From: Hyphomicrobium sp.
GTDB lineage: Bacteria > Pseudomonadota > Alphaproteobacteria > Rhizobiales > Hyphomicrobiaceae
NCBI GenBank assembly: GCA_022841965.1
Contig: JALHQM010000002.1
Location: 40,660-74,975, forward strand
Direction of reading: 5' to 3'
DNA: 34,316 nucleotides
The position numbers and the translations under genes are program-made. Under the pieces are notes generated by a model. That model was not told the origin of the DNA, did no database searches, and worked only from the letters and a program-made list of their open reading frames with translations. Position 1 is the first letter of the stretch; the number at the start of each line of letters is the position of its first letter. Below are positions 15,874 through 25,042 of this stretch, one piece after another.

Positions 15874-17856
15874 ATGATTTACTCCGCAATCGTCTTCCTG
15901 CCGCTTCTGGGCGCGCTGATTGCCGGTCTCTTTGGCCGGTTCATCGGTGAGAGGCCCTCGGAAGTGATCACGACCGCGCTGATGATGATTTCGGCGGCGC
16001 TGGCATGGTTCGTTTTCATCGAAACGGGGTTTGCTGCCGATGCGGCGAAGACGGCGGTGAAGGTGCCAGTGATGCGCTGGATCACGTCGGGAGATCTCGA
16101 GGCGGCATGGGTGTTGCGCATCGATACGCTGACGGCGGTGATGCTGATTGTCGTGACGACCGTTTCGTCGCTCGTGCATCTTTATTCGATCGGCTACATG
16201 CACGAAGACGACAGCCGGCCGCGGTTCTTCTCGTATTTGTCGCTGTTCACGTTCGCTATGCTCATGCTGGTGACGAGCGACAACCTCTTGCAGATGTTTT
16301 TCGGTTGGGAAGGCGTGGGGCTCGCTAGCTATTTGCTGATCGGATTCTGGTATCACAAGCCGGAGGCGAACGCGGCGGCGATCAAGGCGTTCGTGGTCAA
16401 CCGGGTCGGCGACTTCGGGTTCGCGCTCGGCATCTTCGGAGTGTTCTTCATTTTCAATACGATCAGCCTGGATGAGATCTTCCGTCAGGCCCCTTCGATG
16501 ACGGGCAAGACGATGAACTTCCTGGGTTATGACGTCGATATTTTGACGACGCTGTGCCTTCTTCTGTTCATGGGGGCGATGGGTAAGTCGGCGCAGTTCC
16601 TGCTGCACACGTGGTTGCCGGACGCGATGGAAGGTCCGACGCCGGTGTCGGCACTCATTCATGCAGCGACGATGGTGACGGCCGGCGTGTTCATGGTGGC
16701 GCGGTTGTCGCCGTTGTTCGAGCAGGCGCCGGCAGCTTTGGAGGTCGTGGTGTTTGTGGGGGCGATCACGGCGTTTTTTGCCGCGACCGTGGGCCTCGTG
16801 CAGAACGACATCAAGCGGGTGATCGCGTATTCGACGTGCTCGCAGCTGGGCTATATGTTTGTGGCCTGCGGCGTGGGGGCCTATACGGTGGGTATCTTCC
16901 ATCTCTTCACGCACGCCTTCTTTAAGGCGCTGCTGTTTCTGGGTGCCGGCTCGGTGATCCATGCGATGCATCACGAGCAGGACATGCGCAACATGGGCGG
17001 GCTGAAGGGCAAGATTCCGATCACGTGGGCGATGATGCTGATTGGTACATTGGCGCTAACCGGTGTCGGCATTCCGCATATCGGGGGGTTTGCGGGCTTC
17101 CATTCGAAGGATGCCATCGTGGAGGCGGCCTATGCGGCGCAGACGCCCGGCAACTACGCTTTCTGGCTTTTGGTGATCGCGGCGTTCATGACGTCGTTCT
17201 ATTCGTGGCGGCTGATGTTCTTGACCTTCTATGGCAAGACGCGGGCGGAGCCGGACACCTATAAGCACGCGCACGAGAGCCCCCCGGTGATGCTGATCCC
17301 CCTGTTCGTTCTGGCGGCGGGCGCAATCCTGGCTGGCATCGTGTTTGCCAAACCGTTCATCGGGTACGGGCTGGCCGAGTTCTGGGGCACCTCGGTGACG
17401 CCAGATAAGGACATCATGCACCACATGCATGAGGTGCCGGAGTGGGTGTTCTGGTCACCGTTCGCGGCGATGGTGTCGGGGTTCGGCTTGGCCTACCTTT
17501 ATTATATCGCGAGACCGGAGCTGCCCGAGAAGACGGCAACAGCGTTCAGGCCGCTGTATTTGTTCTTCCTCAACAAGTGGTACTTCGACGAACTCTATGA
17601 CGCGATCTTCGTGCGGCCGGCGAAGGCACTGGGGCGGCTGTTCTGGAAGGGTGGTGATGGGACCATCATTGACGGCACCATTGACGGGACCGCGGCCAGC
17701 GTGGGTTGGGCAACGGGCAAGATCGTCCGGTTGCAGACCGGGTATGTCTATCACTACGCCTTTGCGATGCTGATCGGTGTCGCGCTGTTCGTTACGTGGT
17801 TTGCGTGGCCTTCGGGATTCGGGTCGACGGGACTTGGTCCGGCGGGGGTTCGCTAA
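15874..17856 (+). CDS. nuoL: NADH-quinone oxidoreductase subunit L
   Basis: NuoL (ND5 homologue), 660 residues, is the distal antiporter-like proton pump with about 16 membrane helices and a long C-terminal lateral helix. Typical motifs include [50 protein letters not shown] (read in two parts) and [20 protein letters not shown]. The C-terminal part after residue 560 contains the connecting helix and final transmembrane segment. The stop is immediately followed by the nuoM ATG. Confidence 0.97.
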   Translation: MIYSAIVFLPLLGALIAGLFGRFIGERPSEVITTALMMISAALAWFVFIETGFAADAAKTAVKVPVMRWITSGDLEAAWVLRIDTLTAVMLIVVTTVSSLVHLYSIGYMHEDDSRPRFFSYLSLFTFAMLMLVTSDNLLQMFFGWEGVGLASYLLIGFWYHKPEANAAAIKAFVVNRVGDFGFALGIFGVFFIFNTISLDEIFRQAPSMTGKTMNFLGYDVDILTTLCLLLFMGAMGKSAQFLLHTWLPDAMEGPTPVSALIHAATMVTAGVFMVARLSPLFEQAPAALEVVVFVGAITAFFAATVGLVQNDIKRVIAYSTCSQLGYMFVACGVGAYTVGIFHLFTHAFFKALLFLGAGSVIHAMHHEQDMRNMGGLKGKIPITWAMMLIGTLALTGVGIPHIGGFAGFHSKDAIVEAAYAAQTPGNYAFWLLVIAAFMTSFYSWRLMFLTFYGKTRAEPDTYKHAHESPPVMLIPLFVLAAGAILAGIVFAKPFIGYGLAEFWGTSVTPDKDIMHHMHEVPEWVFWSPFAAMVSGFGLAYLYYIARPELPEKTATAFRPLYLFFLNKWYFDELYDAIFVRPAKALGRLFWKGGDGTIIDGTIDGTAASVGWATGKIVRLQTGYVYHYAFAMLIGVALFVTWFAWPSGFGSTGLGPAGVR

Positions 17857-19362
17857 ATGATCATTACAACCCAACCGATCCTGTCGATCATTACATTCCT
17901 GCCGTTGGTGGGAGCGATCTTCATCGCGACGTTGCCCAAGGCTGCTGCGAATAATGCGCGGTGGGTCGCCTTGTGGACGACGATCGTCACGTTCTTCGTG
18001 TCGCTGCTGATCTGGGTGAATTTCGACACGTCGACGCCGGCGTTTCAGTTTGTCGAAGAGTATGCGTGGCTTGGGCCGATCAAGTACAAGATGGGTGTGG
18101 ACGGCATTTCGATGCTGTTCGTCATTCTCACGACGTTTCTGATGCCACTGTGCGTTCTCGCCAGTTGGCAGTCGATCGAAGAGCGCGTGAAGGAGTACAT
18201 GATCGCGTTTCTGGTGCTGGAAACGCTGATGATCGGCGTGTTCTGCGCGCTCGATCTGGTGCTGTTCTACCTGTTCTTCGAAGGCGGCCTTATTCCGATG
18301 TTCCTTATCATCGGCGTGTGGGGCGGGCCGCGGCGTGTTTATGCAAGCTTTAAGTTCTTCCTCTACACGCTGCTCGGTTCGCTTCTGATGCTGATCGCGA
18401 TCCTGGCGATCTATGGCTACGCGGGAACGACGGACATTCCAGCCTTGCTGACGACCACCCGTTTGCCGCCGGATATGCAATTCTGGCTTTGGCTTGCCTT
18501 CTTTGCGTCGTTCGCGGTGAAGATGCCAATGTGGCCGGTGCATACATGGCTGCCGGATGCGCATGTGGAGGCGCCGACGGCGGGTTCGGTCATTCTGGCG
18601 GCGATCCTGTTGAAGATGGGCGGGTACGGGTTCTTGAGGTTCTCGGTTCCGATGTTCCCACTTGCGACGGAACAGTTGGCGCCGCTGGTGTTCGCGCTGT
18701 CAGTGATTGCGATTATCTACACGTCGCTCGTGGCGTTCGTGCAGGAGGATATGAAAAAGCTCATCGCCTATTCGTCGGTGGCGCACATGGGCTTTGTGAC
18801 CATGGGCATCTTCACCGTGACGACGCAGGGCGTGGATGGGGCGATCTTCCAGATGCTGTCGCACGGCATCGTTTCGGCAGCGCTGTTCCTGTGCGTGGGT
18901 GTCGTTTACGACCGGATGCACACGCGGGAGATCGCGGCCTATGGCGGGCTTGCGGATCGGATGCCGATTTATGCGGCCTGTTTCATGGTGTTCACGATGG
19001 CCAACGTGGGCCTGCCCGGGACGAGCGGGTTCGTGGGTGAATTTCTGACGCTACTCGGTGCATTCAAGGTGAATACGTGGGTGGCGTTTTCGGCGACATT
19101 CGGCGTGATCTTGTCGGCGTGCTATGCGCTTTATCTCTATCGCGCGGTCATGTTCGGTTCGCTCGACAAGCCGGCTTTGAAGCTGCTGCCTGATTTGTCG
19201 ACCCGTGAAATCGCGGTTCTAGCGCCACTCGTACTTCTCACCGTCGTGCTTGGCTTCTACCCGGCGCCGATCCTCGATGTGACAGCGGTTTCGGTGAAGA
19301 ACCTTGTCGCGCAGTACGAGGCCGCGATTGCTGGGGCCTCGCAGGCCGCGACGTTGCCATGA
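17857..19362 (+). CDS. nuoM: NADH-quinone oxidoreductase subunit M
   Basis: NuoM (ND4 homologue), 501 residues and about 14 membrane helices, is the central antiporter-like subunit. Seen are [20 protein letters not shown] with the pump glutamate, [20 protein letters not shown], and the broken-helix segment [12 protein letters not shown]. It starts directly after the nuoL stop. The final stretch overlaps a frame-shifted reading that is only an upstream extension of nuoN and should be ignored. Confidence 0.97.
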   Translation: MIITTQPILSIITFLPLVGAIFIATLPKAAANNARWVALWTTIVTFFVSLLIWVNFDTSTPAFQFVEEYAWLGPIKYKMGVDGISMLFVILTTFLMPLCVLASWQSIEERVKEYMIAFLVLETLMIGVFCALDLVLFYLFFEGGLIPMFLIIGVWGGPRRVYASFKFFLYTLLGSLLMLIAILAIYGYAGTTDIPALLTTTRLPPDMQFWLWLAFFASFAVKMPMWPVHTWLPDAHVEAPTAGSVILAAILLKMGGYGFLRFSVPMFPLATEQLAPLVFALSVIAIIYTSLVAFVQEDMKKLIAYSSVAHMGFVTMGIFTVTTQGVDGAIFQMLSHGIVSAALFLCVGVVYDRMHTREIAAYGGLADRMPIYAACFMVFTMANVGLPGTSGFVGEFLTLLGAFKVNTWVAFSATFGVILSACYALYLYRAVMFGSLDKPALKLLPDLSTREIAVLAPLVLLTVVLGFYPAPILDVTAVSVKNLVAQYEAAIAGASQAATLP

Positions 19363-19375
19363 TCCGGAGCTCTTG

Positions 19376-20824
19376 ATGGAAACGCTCGCCTCCTACTCCC
19401 CCGCTCTGCCGGAGATTGCGCTCGCGATTGGCGCCATGGCGCTGCTCATGCTGGGCGTGTTTCGCGAAGATACCGCACGCAACGGCGTCTCGGTCGGGTG
19501 GCTTTCGGTTGTCCTGATGGCGGTGGTGGCCCTGCTTGTGGGATGGGGCGGAGCGGAGCGGGTCGAACTCTTCGACGGCGCTTATGTCTCTGACGCGTTT
19601 TCGCGGTTTGCCAAGATCCTGATCCTCGCAGCGGCGGCGGCGTCTTTGATCTTGGGGTTCGGGTATTTCGAGCGCGCCAAGATCATGAAGTTTGAGATCC
19701 CGGTGGTCGTCCTGCTGTCGACCATCGGCATGTTCATGATGGTGTCGGCGAATGACCTGATCTCGCTCTATTTGGGCCTCGAACTTATGAGCCTAGCGCT
19801 GTATGTCTTGGCTGCTGTGCGCCGGGATTCCCTCAGGTCGTCGGAGTCGGGGCTCAAGTATTTCGTTTTGGGCGCGTTGTCGTCTGGCATGCTGCTGTAC
19901 GGCGCGTCGCTGATTTATGGTTTCACGGGGACGACGTCGTTTACGGCGCTTGCGGAGGCGCTGAAAGATGGGTCGGGCGCGCAGAACGTGGGCCTCGTTG
20001 TCGGCCTCGTGTTCTTGCTCGTGGGGCTGGCGTTTAAGATTTCCGCGGTGCCGTTTCATATGTGGACGCCGGATGTCTATGAAGGCGCACCCACACCGGT
20101 AACGGCCTTTTTTGCGGGTGCGCCGAAGGTGGCAGCTGTGGCGCTGCTCTTGCGGGTGCTGCACGACGCTTTTCCGGGGATGCTGTTTCAGTGGCAGCAG
20201 ATCATCGTGTTCTTGTCGGTGGCGTCGATGCTGCTGGGATCGTTTGCGGCCATCGGGCAGACAAGCATTAAGCGGCTGCTGGCGTTCTCGTCGATCGCCA
20301 ACGTTGGGTTTATTCTGATCGGGTTGGCGGCGGGGACGGAGTACGGCGTCTCATCCGTGCTTATTTACTTAGCGATCTACGTCGTGATGACGCTCGGCAG
20401 TTTCGCTGTGGTGCTGGCGATGCGGCGCAAGGACGAGATGGACGAGACCATCCAATCGCTTGCCGGGCTCTCGCAGACGAACTTGCCGATGGCGGTGGCT
20501 TTTGCGGCGCTGCTGTTCTCGATGGCTGGCATTCCGCCTTTGGCTGGATTTTTCGCCAAGTTCTACGTGTTCGACGCAGCCATCAAAGCTGGGTTGACGC
20601 CACTCGTGATTGTCGGCGCCCTGGCCAGCGTTGTGGGGGCGTTTTACTATCTGCGGGTCGTCAAGATTATGTTCTTTGATGAGCCGGCGGATAAGTTTTC
20701 GCCGGCGGAACCGGGCGTGCGCTGGGTGATGGGACTCTCAGCGGCTCTGGTCATCTTCTACGTTGTTTATCCATTGCCGTTGCTCGACGCTGCCAACGCG
20801 GCGGCGCGCGCTCTCGTGCCGTAA
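19376..20824 (+). CDS. nuoN: NADH-quinone oxidoreductase subunit N
   Basis: NuoN (ND2 homologue), 482 residues and about 14 membrane helices, is the third antiporter-like subunit. LYLGLELMSLALYVLAAVRR, KISAVPFHMWTPDVYEGAP and LAFSSIANVGFILIGL are characteristic. I use ATG 19376 (METLASYSPALPEIALA) because the longer reading from 19304 lies within the end of nuoM. It ends the nuo cluster; birA begins 3 nt later, so birA is probably in the same transcript. Confidence 0.97.
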   Translation: METLASYSPALPEIALAIGAMALLMLGVFREDTARNGVSVGWLSVVLMAVVALLVGWGGAERVELFDGAYVSDAFSRFAKILILAAAAASLILGFGYFERAKIMKFEIPVVVLLSTIGMFMMVSANDLISLYLGLELMSLALYVLAAVRRDSLRSSESGLKYFVLGALSSGMLLYGASLIYGFTGTTSFTALAEALKDGSGAQNVGLVVGLVFLLVGLAFKISAVPFHMWTPDVYEGAPTPVTAFFAGAPKVAAVALLLRVLHDAFPGMLFQWQQIIVFLSVASMLLGSFAAIGQTSIKRLLAFSSIANVGFILIGLAAGTEYGVSSVLIYLAIYVVMTLGSFAVVLAMRRKDEMDETIQSLAGLSQTNLPMAVAFAALLFSMAGIPPLAGFFAKFYVFDAAIKAGLTPLVIVGALASVVGAFYYLRVVKIMFFDEPADKFSPAEPGVRWVMGLSAALVIFYVVYPLPLLDAANAAARALVP

Positions 20825-20827
20825 AGG

Positions 20828-21595
20828 ATGGCTGTCGCGCTCTCCTGGCTGCCGCTCGAACAGCGGACTGTGCATCTGGCGGAAGCCGGATCGACGAACA
20901 GCGAGGCGATGCAACGGGTTGGTGATGGCGTGCCCAGCGGCACGTGGGTGATCGCTGACCGGCAGACGGCGGGCCGGGGACGTTCGGGCCGGGTGTGGGA
21001 GTCGCCGGCCGGGAACTTTTACGCCAGTCTTGTTTTGAGGGATGTCTTCCCGCTGGAGAAGGCCGCGCAGTTGGCGTTGGTCAGCGGGGTTGCGCTACAT
21101 GCAGCGGTGACAGCTGCGGCGGGCGGGGTCTTGGGCGCAGGGTTGGAGCTCAAATGGCCGAACGATATTTTGCTGGGGCGGTCCAAGGTTGGGGGCATTC
21201 TGGTCGAGAGTAGCGTGGGGCGCCGGGATCAGGGGGCGCTGGCGGTGATCGGCGCCGGGCTCAATCTGGCGCATCACCCGGAGTTGGCGGAGAAGCCCGC
21301 AACTGATCTGTCTGCGCACGGTGCGGCGATTGCTCCGTTGAATTTCCTTCCCCTTTTGGACCGGAGCATGCAGGAATGGATTTCGAATTGGGCGTCGGGT
21401 CGGGGATTTGCCGCTGTGCGTGACGCATGGCTTGCGCGGTCTTTGCCCTTAGGCGCTGGTCTTACGGTCCATTCCGGTCAAGGGGCCGTGAAGGGGGTGT
21501 TCGCGGGGCTCGATCCCGATGGCGCACTTCTTCTCACGGTACCGTCCGGAGCCTTGCAGACGGTGACGTTCGGCGACGTGGCGCTCTCAGTGTGA
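20828..21595 (+). CDS. birA: Biotin--[acetyl-CoA-carboxylase] ligase
   Basis: A 255-residue biotin protein ligase that attaches biotin to the carrier domain of acetyl-CoA carboxylase and other carboxylases. The biotinyl-AMP loop GRGRSGRVW is at 49-57 and KWPNDIL begins at residue 109. The C-terminal SH3-like domain is present. It lacks the N-terminal DNA-binding domain of E. coli BirA, so it is a monofunctional enzyme and not a repressor. Coupling to nuoN is common in Rhizobiales as I recall it. It could serve propionyl-CoA carboxylase in the same pathway as the epimerase encoded nearby. Confidence 0.93.
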   Translation: MAVALSWLPLEQRTVHLAEAGSTNSEAMQRVGDGVPSGTWVIADRQTAGRGRSGRVWESPAGNFYASLVLRDVFPLEKAAQLALVSGVALHAAVTAAAGGVLGAGLELKWPNDILLGRSKVGGILVESSVGRRDQGALAVIGAGLNLAHHPELAEKPATDLSAHGAAIAPLNFLPLLDRSMQEWISNWASGRGFAAVRDAWLARSLPLGAGLTVHSGQGAVKGVFAGLDPDGALLLTVPSGALQTVTFGDVALSV

Positions 21596-21662
21596 GCGTC
21601 CGCGGCGCTTCGTGCGTTTTCAGTGTGCCGGGTTTTTTCAACGGCGAAGGTTGACGGCACGG

Positions 21663-23363
21663 ATGGCAAACAACGGTAAAGGCGAGGGCAAGGCCCCCGA
21701 ACTCGTGTTCGCGGCTCTGGGGGGGCTCGGCGAGGTGGGCATGAATGTCTACCTCTATGGCATCGGTCCACCCGACAACCGCGAGTGGTTGATTGTCGAT
21801 CTGGGGATCACATTCCCCGAAGGCGAGGATGATCCGGGGGTGGATGTGATCCTGCCGGACGTGCGGTTTTTGGAAACGCAAAAGTCGCAGATCGCCGGTC
21901 TCGTGATCACGCATGCGCACGAAGATCATATCGGCGCGGTGCTGGAATTGTGGCCGCGGCTGCAGTGCCCGGTTTATGTGACGCCGTTCACGGCGGGCAT
22001 GCTGAAATCGAAGATGGCCGACTATGGCCGCGGGCGCGACATGCCGATGAAAGTCGTGCCGCTCGATAGCCGCTTTAAGGCGGGGTCTTTTGATATTGAG
22101 CTTGTGAGTGTTGCTCATTCGGTCCCGGAGACGAGCGGACTTATCGTTCGCACGCCACTTGGCACGGTCTATCATACGGCAGACTGGAAGATCGACGCGA
22201 CGCCCTACATCGGGAAACCGGCTGAACCTGCGCGGCTGCAGGCGATCGGGGACGAGGGTGTGCTGGCACTGGTGTGCGATTCTACGAATGCCATGCGCGA
22301 GGGCGAAAGTCCGAGCGAAACAGACGTCGCGACCAGCATTGCGGAGATCGTGGCGAAGGCGCCGTTCCGGGTGGTGGTGACGACCTTCTCGTCCAATGTG
22401 GCGCGGATCAAGGCGTGTTACGAGGCGGCGCGTGGGTCGGGACGCAAGTTGGTTGTGGCGGGCCGTGCGCTGCACCGGGTCATTCAGGTTGCGATTGAAA
22501 CGGGCTATTTGCCGAAGGATTTCACGTGGTCGGATCAGCAGCAGTTCAAATACATGAAACGCGAAGAGGTCGTGCTGTTGTGTACGGGAAGCCAGGGCGA
22601 GCCCAGGGCTGCGATGGCGAAAATTGCCGAGCATCAGCATCCTGAAGTTTCGCTCGATAAGGGCGATTTGGTGCTGTTCTCTTCGCGCGCTATTCCCGGC
22701 AACGAGAAGGGCATCGGGCATATTCAGAATGCGCTTGTGCGCATGGGGTGCCACATCCTGACCGATAGTGATGCGCTCATTCATGTGACAGGGCATCCGC
22801 GGCGGGGTGAACTGAAGCAGATGTATGGATGGATCCGGCCGCAGATCGTCGTGCCGATGCATGGCGAGGCGCGGCATCTGATGGCGAACGCGGAGTTGGC
22901 GCGGTCGCTGGGTGTGGGCGAAGTGGTGCCGGCGTTCAATGGCGAAATGGTGCGGCTGGCGCCCGGCCCGGCGCGCAAGATCGACGATGTGCCGGTGGGG
23001 CGGTTGTTCCGCGACGGAAATCTGTTGGTGCCGGAGGGCGAGGGGCCGGTGCGCGAGCGGCGCAAGCTGGCGTCCGTTGGAATCGTGGTGGCGAGTGTGG
23101 TGCTGTCGCGCAAAGGTGAATTGGTTTCCGATCCGATTGTGGAACTCGATGGAGTGCCAATCGAGGATGCGGAGGGCGAGAGCATGCTCGATATCGCCTA
23201 CGATGCGTTGGAGGGGACGCTGAAATCGATCCCGCCGGCGCGGCGGCGCGATCCCGATCTCGTCGAGGAGGCTCTGCGCAAGTCGTTGCGGGCTGTCATC
23301 AACCAGGCCTGGGGCAAGAAGCCGATTTGTAAAGTCATGGTGTCGGTGGTCGATACGCGCTGA
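21663..23363 (+). CDS. rnj: Ribonuclease J
   Basis: A 566-residue RNase J: a metallo-beta-lactamase domain interrupted by a beta-CASP domain and followed by a C-terminal domain. The metal motif HAHEDH is at residues 84-89. LDSRFKAGSFDIELVSVAHSV, DSTNA and the later HVTGHPRRGELKQM motif are also typical. RNase J has 5'-exonuclease and endonuclease activity in mRNA decay and rRNA maturation. I use ATG 21663, which gives the family-like MANNGKGEGKAPELVFAALGG; upstream codons are within the birA-rnj gap of 67 nt. Alphaproteobacteria often have both RNase J and RNase E. Confidence 0.95.
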   Translation: MANNGKGEGKAPELVFAALGGLGEVGMNVYLYGIGPPDNREWLIVDLGITFPEGEDDPGVDVILPDVRFLETQKSQIAGLVITHAHEDHIGAVLELWPRLQCPVYVTPFTAGMLKSKMADYGRGRDMPMKVVPLDSRFKAGSFDIELVSVAHSVPETSGLIVRTPLGTVYHTADWKIDATPYIGKPAEPARLQAIGDEGVLALVCDSTNAMREGESPSETDVATSIAEIVAKAPFRVVVTTFSSNVARIKACYEAARGSGRKLVVAGRALHRVIQVAIETGYLPKDFTWSDQQQFKYMKREEVVLLCTGSQGEPRAAMAKIAEHQHPEVSLDKGDLVLFSSRAIPGNEKGIGHIQNALVRMGCHILTDSDALIHVTGHPRRGELKQMYGWIRPQIVVPMHGEARHLMANAELARSLGVGEVVPAFNGEMVRLAPGPARKIDDVPVGRLFRDGNLLVPEGEGPVRERRKLASVGIVVASVVLSRKGELVSDPIVELDGVPIEDAEGESMLDIAYDALEGTLKSIPPARRRDPDLVEEALRKSLRAVINQAWGKKPICKVMVSVVDTR

Positions 23364-23444
23364 GGGGATGAGGGCCGGGGGTGGAAACTCCGGGTCGCGC
23401 ACGCTAGATAGCGGGATGAATTCCTTTTCGGAGAGGGCAGGGGC

Positions 23445-23849
23445 ATGATCGGACGTCTCAATCATGTGGCGATCGCGGTGCGGGATCTCAACGCGGCCGT
23501 GGCGACTTACAGAAACGCGCTGGGGGCCAAGGTGACCGAGGCGACGCCGCAGCCGGAACATGGCGTGACGGTCGTGTTCGTGGAATTGCCCAATACCAAG
23601 ATCGAGTTTCTGGAGCCGCTGGGGGAGAATTCGCCGATTGCGAAATTCCTCGAACGGAACCCGGACGGCGGCATTCATCACGTCTGTTATGAGGTGGACG
23701 ATATTCTGGCGGCGCGGGACCAGTTGAAAGCGCAGGGTGCACGGGTTCTAGGCGACGGAAACCCGAAGATCGGGGCGCACGGGAAGCCGGTGCTGTTCCT
23801 GCATCCGAAGGATTTTCTCGGCACGCTGACGGAACTGGAGCAGGTCTAG
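23445..23849 (+). CDS. mce: Methylmalonyl-CoA epimerase
   Basis: A 134-residue vicinal-oxygen-chelate protein. It begins MIGRLNHVAIAVRDL, with metal-binding His7, and has the epimerase signature NSPIAKFLERNPDGGIHHVCYEV. The enzyme interconverts the (R) and (S) forms of methylmalonyl-CoA in propionyl-CoA breakdown to succinyl-CoA. It is encoded 81 nt after rnj with GGAGAGGGCAGGG before the ATG. Neighbouring metabolic partners (propionyl-CoA carboxylase, mutase) are not in the window. Confidence 0.93.
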   Translation: MIGRLNHVAIAVRDLNAAVATYRNALGAKVTEATPQPEHGVTVVFVELPNTKIEFLEPLGENSPIAKFLERNPDGGIHHVCYEVDDILAARDQLKAQGARVLGDGNPKIGAHGKPVLFLHPKDFLGTLTELEQV

Positions 23850-23852
23850 AAC

Positions 23853-24146
23853 ATGACCATCGCGCTGGCTTTCGCTCTCTTTTTCATGATCTGGTGGCTG
23901 GTTCTGTTTTTGGTGCTGCCGTTCGGGGTCGTGACCCAGGACGAGACCGCGGATGTGGTTCCGGGGACACCCGGCAGCGCGCCTTCGCGGTTCAACCTGC
24001 GAAAAGTCTTCCTGATCAATACTGTTGTCGCTACCTTTGCTTTCGCGGTCGTTTGGACGGCGCTGGAGAACAATTGGCTGGGTACGGAACCGCCGGTTGA
24101 AGATGCTCCGGCCGTGCTGCGGACCGCGCCGCCGAGCCCGGGCTAA
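23853..24146 (+). CDS. DUF1467 family membrane protein
   Basis: A 97-residue protein with two membrane helices, about 5-25 and 52-70, separated by the stretch PFGVVTQDETADVVPGTPGS that is characteristic of DUF1467. The C-terminal tail is Pro/Ala rich. It begins 3 nt after the epimerase stop and is likely cotranscribed with it. The family is almost confined to alphaproteobacteria and has no known function. Confidence 0.88.
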   Translation: MTIALAFALFFMIWWLVLFLVLPFGVVTQDETADVVPGTPGSAPSRFNLRKVFLINTVVATFAFAVVWTALENNWLGTEPPVEDAPAVLRTAPPSPG

Positions 24147-24218
24147 GGAGAGGAATCGCCTTTTGCGCCGGCAGCGCGTGTCCCCGGGGGGTGAGACGCG
24201 CGGTAGGATGGCTCTGTG

Positions 24219-25040
24219 ATGAGAGAATGTGGGGCGTTGCGTATGCGTGGGGGCTTAGGGGGATTGGCGCGGATCGCTGCGGCGATGATCGTGCTCGCCA
24301 CTGCCGGGCCGGCTTCGGCTGCAGAATTGCGGATTGAATTCAAGGAATTGGCGGCGATTGCGCAGCAGGCGCTGGGTGGTGCGACGCTGCGGCTGCACAA
24401 TGCGCCGGCGAGCGGGCTGCTCGATTTTTCGCAAGGGTCATTTGTTTCGATTGGCGCGACGCAGGTGCCCGTCAGCGTGCCGGTGCGCACGTTTCCGATC
24501 GCTGGCGGGACCTACGCGTATTATGTCAACGACATCAATTCGACGGGGGTGGCCTTCGAGGCGGTGCCGGGCGCGGTGCGGTTGACACTGCGATTTGAGA
24601 GCGATGCGCCGGAACTGTTCGGGCGCTGCCGCTCGGGCATTTGTGCGCCGGTGAACGCGCTGCCACGGATCGAGTGGAGCGATGCTTCGGTGTCGATTGA
24701 TCTGGCTCCTGTGGGGGTCGGGGATAGTCTGTCCTTGGCGGCGAAGGCGGTGAAGATCGGGGGCACATTTTCGCCGTCGTGTTCGCCGAGTGCGGCGCTG
24801 ATTTCGGGCGGGATTTGCAAATCGGTTCTGTCCAAGGCACGGCAGGCGATCGCGAAGTTGCGCGGGGATCTTGACGGGATGCTGCGCGAGCAGATGAACA
24901 AGCCGGAAATCCAGGCCAAGATTGCGGGCGAGTTGAAGACGCGGCTGGTGCTGGGGCCGGCGGGGGAATTGAAGATCCGCTCGGTTGGCGTGAACGATGC
25001 CGCGGTGACGATTTCGTTCTGCTTGGCGTGTGGGGGATAA
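24219..25040 (+). CDS. Secreted hypothetical protein with six cysteines
   Basis: A 273-residue exported protein. A basic start is followed by a hydrophobic stretch (IAAAMIVLATAGPASA) and a likely signal peptidase I site after Ala34 (ASA/AE). The mature part is beta-rich and contains six cysteines (in GRCRSGICAP, SPSCSPSA, GGICKS and FCLACGG) that could form three disulfides in the periplasm. A long helix precedes the C-terminal segment. The start is ATG 24219, with AGGATGG upstream; GTG 24216 and ATG 24243 are alternatives, the last giving a shorter signal peptide. No family recognised. It is absent from the usual gene order as I remember it. Confidence 0.75.
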   Translation: MRECGALRMRGGLGGLARIAAAMIVLATAGPASAAELRIEFKELAAIAQQALGGATLRLHNAPASGLLDFSQGSFVSIGATQVPVSVPVRTFPIAGGTYAYYVNDINSTGVAFEAVPGAVRLTLRFESDAPELFGRCRSGICAPVNALPRIEWSDASVSIDLAPVGVGDSLSLAAKAVKIGGTFSPSCSPSAALISGGICKSVLSKARQAIAKLRGDLDGMLREQMNKPEIQAKIAGELKTRLVLGPAGELKIRSVGVNDAAVTISFCLACGG

Positions 25041-25042
25041 CG

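Noticed and set aside
21534-23681. 715-residue minus-strand ORF opposite rnj
   Set aside because: Same shadow effect; RNase J on the plus strand is complete with all catalytic motifs.
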